From Halosimplex carlsbadense 2-9-1 (lineage in GTDB: Archaea; Halobacteriota; Halobacteria; Halobacteriales; Haloarculaceae): a DNA stretch of 64,000 nt. A model generated the notes under the pieces. It saw only the letters and a list, made by a program, of their open reading frames with translations. It made no database searches and had not been told where the DNA came from. The DNA lies in assembly GCF_000337455.1 (NCBI RefSeq), contig NZ_AOIU01000034.1, positions 32,777 to 96,776 of the forward strand, read 5' to 3'. The position numbers and the translations under genes were made by a program. Positions 63,455 to 64,000 of the stretch are shown one piece after another (the stretch's first letter is position 1; every line of letters begins with the position of its first letter).

Positions 63455-64000
63455 CTACCCGGACGACTCGACGGGTTCGACGGTCATCGTCACCGCCCAG
63501 TAGTCGCCCACCGCGTAGCTCATCTCGTAGGTCTCGCCGTCGTATCGGACGTGCGACGCGTTCCCGAGTTCCGTCGGGAGCGAGTGCCACTTGCCCATCG
63601 GCACGTCGTGCGAGCCGTTCTCGACGGCCCACCGGACCTCGTCGCGGACTTCGCTCGAGAGGTCCCCGTAGGCGGTCGCGGAGACGTTCCCGGCGGAGTC
63701 GAGACGGTCGGCGTAGATGCTGTAGGATGCGTACAGTTGCCCGTCCATCGCGGTCTCGATCCGGTAGAGCCGCCCGTCTTTCCGGACGAAATCGGGGTCA
63801 CCGAAGGGGTTCGCCGCCTCGGCGGTGTGGGTCCCCTCGACGTACGGCGAGTCGGGCACGAACGATATCCGGCCGTCGAGCGCGTCGTCGAACGCCGCCT
63901 GGGACGCCGGCGGCAGCTCCGAGTAGTCGACCGTGTTCCCGTCGGCCGGCGTCGCGGTCGGCGTCGGCGAGCCGTTCGGCGGTGTCGCCGTCGGCGTGTC
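63455..64000 (-). CDS. probable lipoprotein, 5' end cut by window edge
   Basis: The frame is open from the stop at 63455 to base 64000, about 181 residues. The visible N-terminal part is a Thr/Pro-rich linker (SPTPTATPADG) followed by DYSELPPASQAAFDDALDGR and a beta-rich domain with LYASYSIYADRLDSAGNVSA and YEMSYAVGDYWAVTMTVEPV. The linker type follows the signal peptide of haloarchaeal lipoproteins, so the missing start should hold a lipobox. GTG 63859 is an internal codon, not the start. Confidence 0.72.
   Translation of the reverse strand, partial: DTPTATPPNGSPTPTATPADGNTVDYSELPPASQAAFDDALDGRISFVPDSPYVEGTHTAEAANPFGDPDFVRKDGRLYRIETAMDGQLYASYSIYADRLDSAGNVSATAYGDLSSEVRDEVRWAVENGSHDVPMGKWHSLPTELGNASHVRYDGETYEMSYAVGDYWAVTMTVEPVESSG

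Noticed and set aside
1..64000. Mobile elements or prophage
   Set aside because: No transposase, integrase, resolvase of IS type, att-like duplications next to the tRNA or phage genes were recognised.

Overview
The window is chromosomal DNA from an extremely halophilic archaeon (class Halobacteria). The grounds are high GC content, strongly acidic proteins with D/E-rich tails, archaeal ribosomal proteins in archaeal order, methanopterin-type C1 enzymes, PurL without PurQ fusion, Cdc48, RadB, bacterio-opsin-activator-type (HTH_10) regulators, HalOD1 and other halophile-specific domains, and TATA boxes about 25 nt before start codons, which implies leaderless mRNAs. The family cannot be fixed from sequence alone; gene content fits Haloarculaceae-like organisms.

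Layout: 1-5.7 kb is the S10-type ribosomal operon on the minus strand (SPOUT methyltransferase, L3, L4, L23, L2, S19, L22, S3, start of L29), driven from a promoter fused to a terminator hairpin at 5.8 kb. 5.9-16.4 kb holds a tRNA-Gly, a methanopterin cyclohydrolase, small zinc fingers, a BKACE enzyme, pyrF, a PQQ-propeller lipoprotein and a membrane-anchored J-domain protein. 16.4-27 kb has short halophile regulators, a phosphoglycolate-phosphatase-like HAD protein, a GTPBP-like GTPase, a glutamine-rich protein with a duplicated module, rps8e and a regulator with AbrB and PhoU domains. 27.4-33.6 kb is the phosphate uptake cluster pstSCAB, a HAD gene and phoU. 34-45 kb contains divergent radB and RNase-H-fold genes, larC, a Sua5-type protein, cdc48, a probable RNA polymerase epsilon subunit behind a four-unit repeat array, and a CBS protein with a hibernation-factor-like C-terminus. 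45-64 kb carries hisF, a fused cytochrome oxidase I+II, a beta-mannosidase, purL, a tandem UspA protein, a multicopper oxidase and lipoproteins.

The gene content is mostly housekeeping. The least explained signals are non-coding. A dispersed element of about 300-350 nt occurs three times (12.0, 33.8 and 61.8 kb), with stems kept by G-U wobbles and matched changes, as expected of a structured RNA. Four direct repeats about 120 nt apart (42.1-42.5 kb), each starting with a TATA-like TTTAAG, precede the RNA polymerase subunit gene. CGAACCGGTTCG palindromes, 30 bp apart centre to centre, lie before the multicopper oxidase, with another beyond it. A short upstream ORF containing a perfect A/T hairpin overlaps the start of an HTH_63-type gene. 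No transposase, integrase, CRISPR array or prophage was seen.
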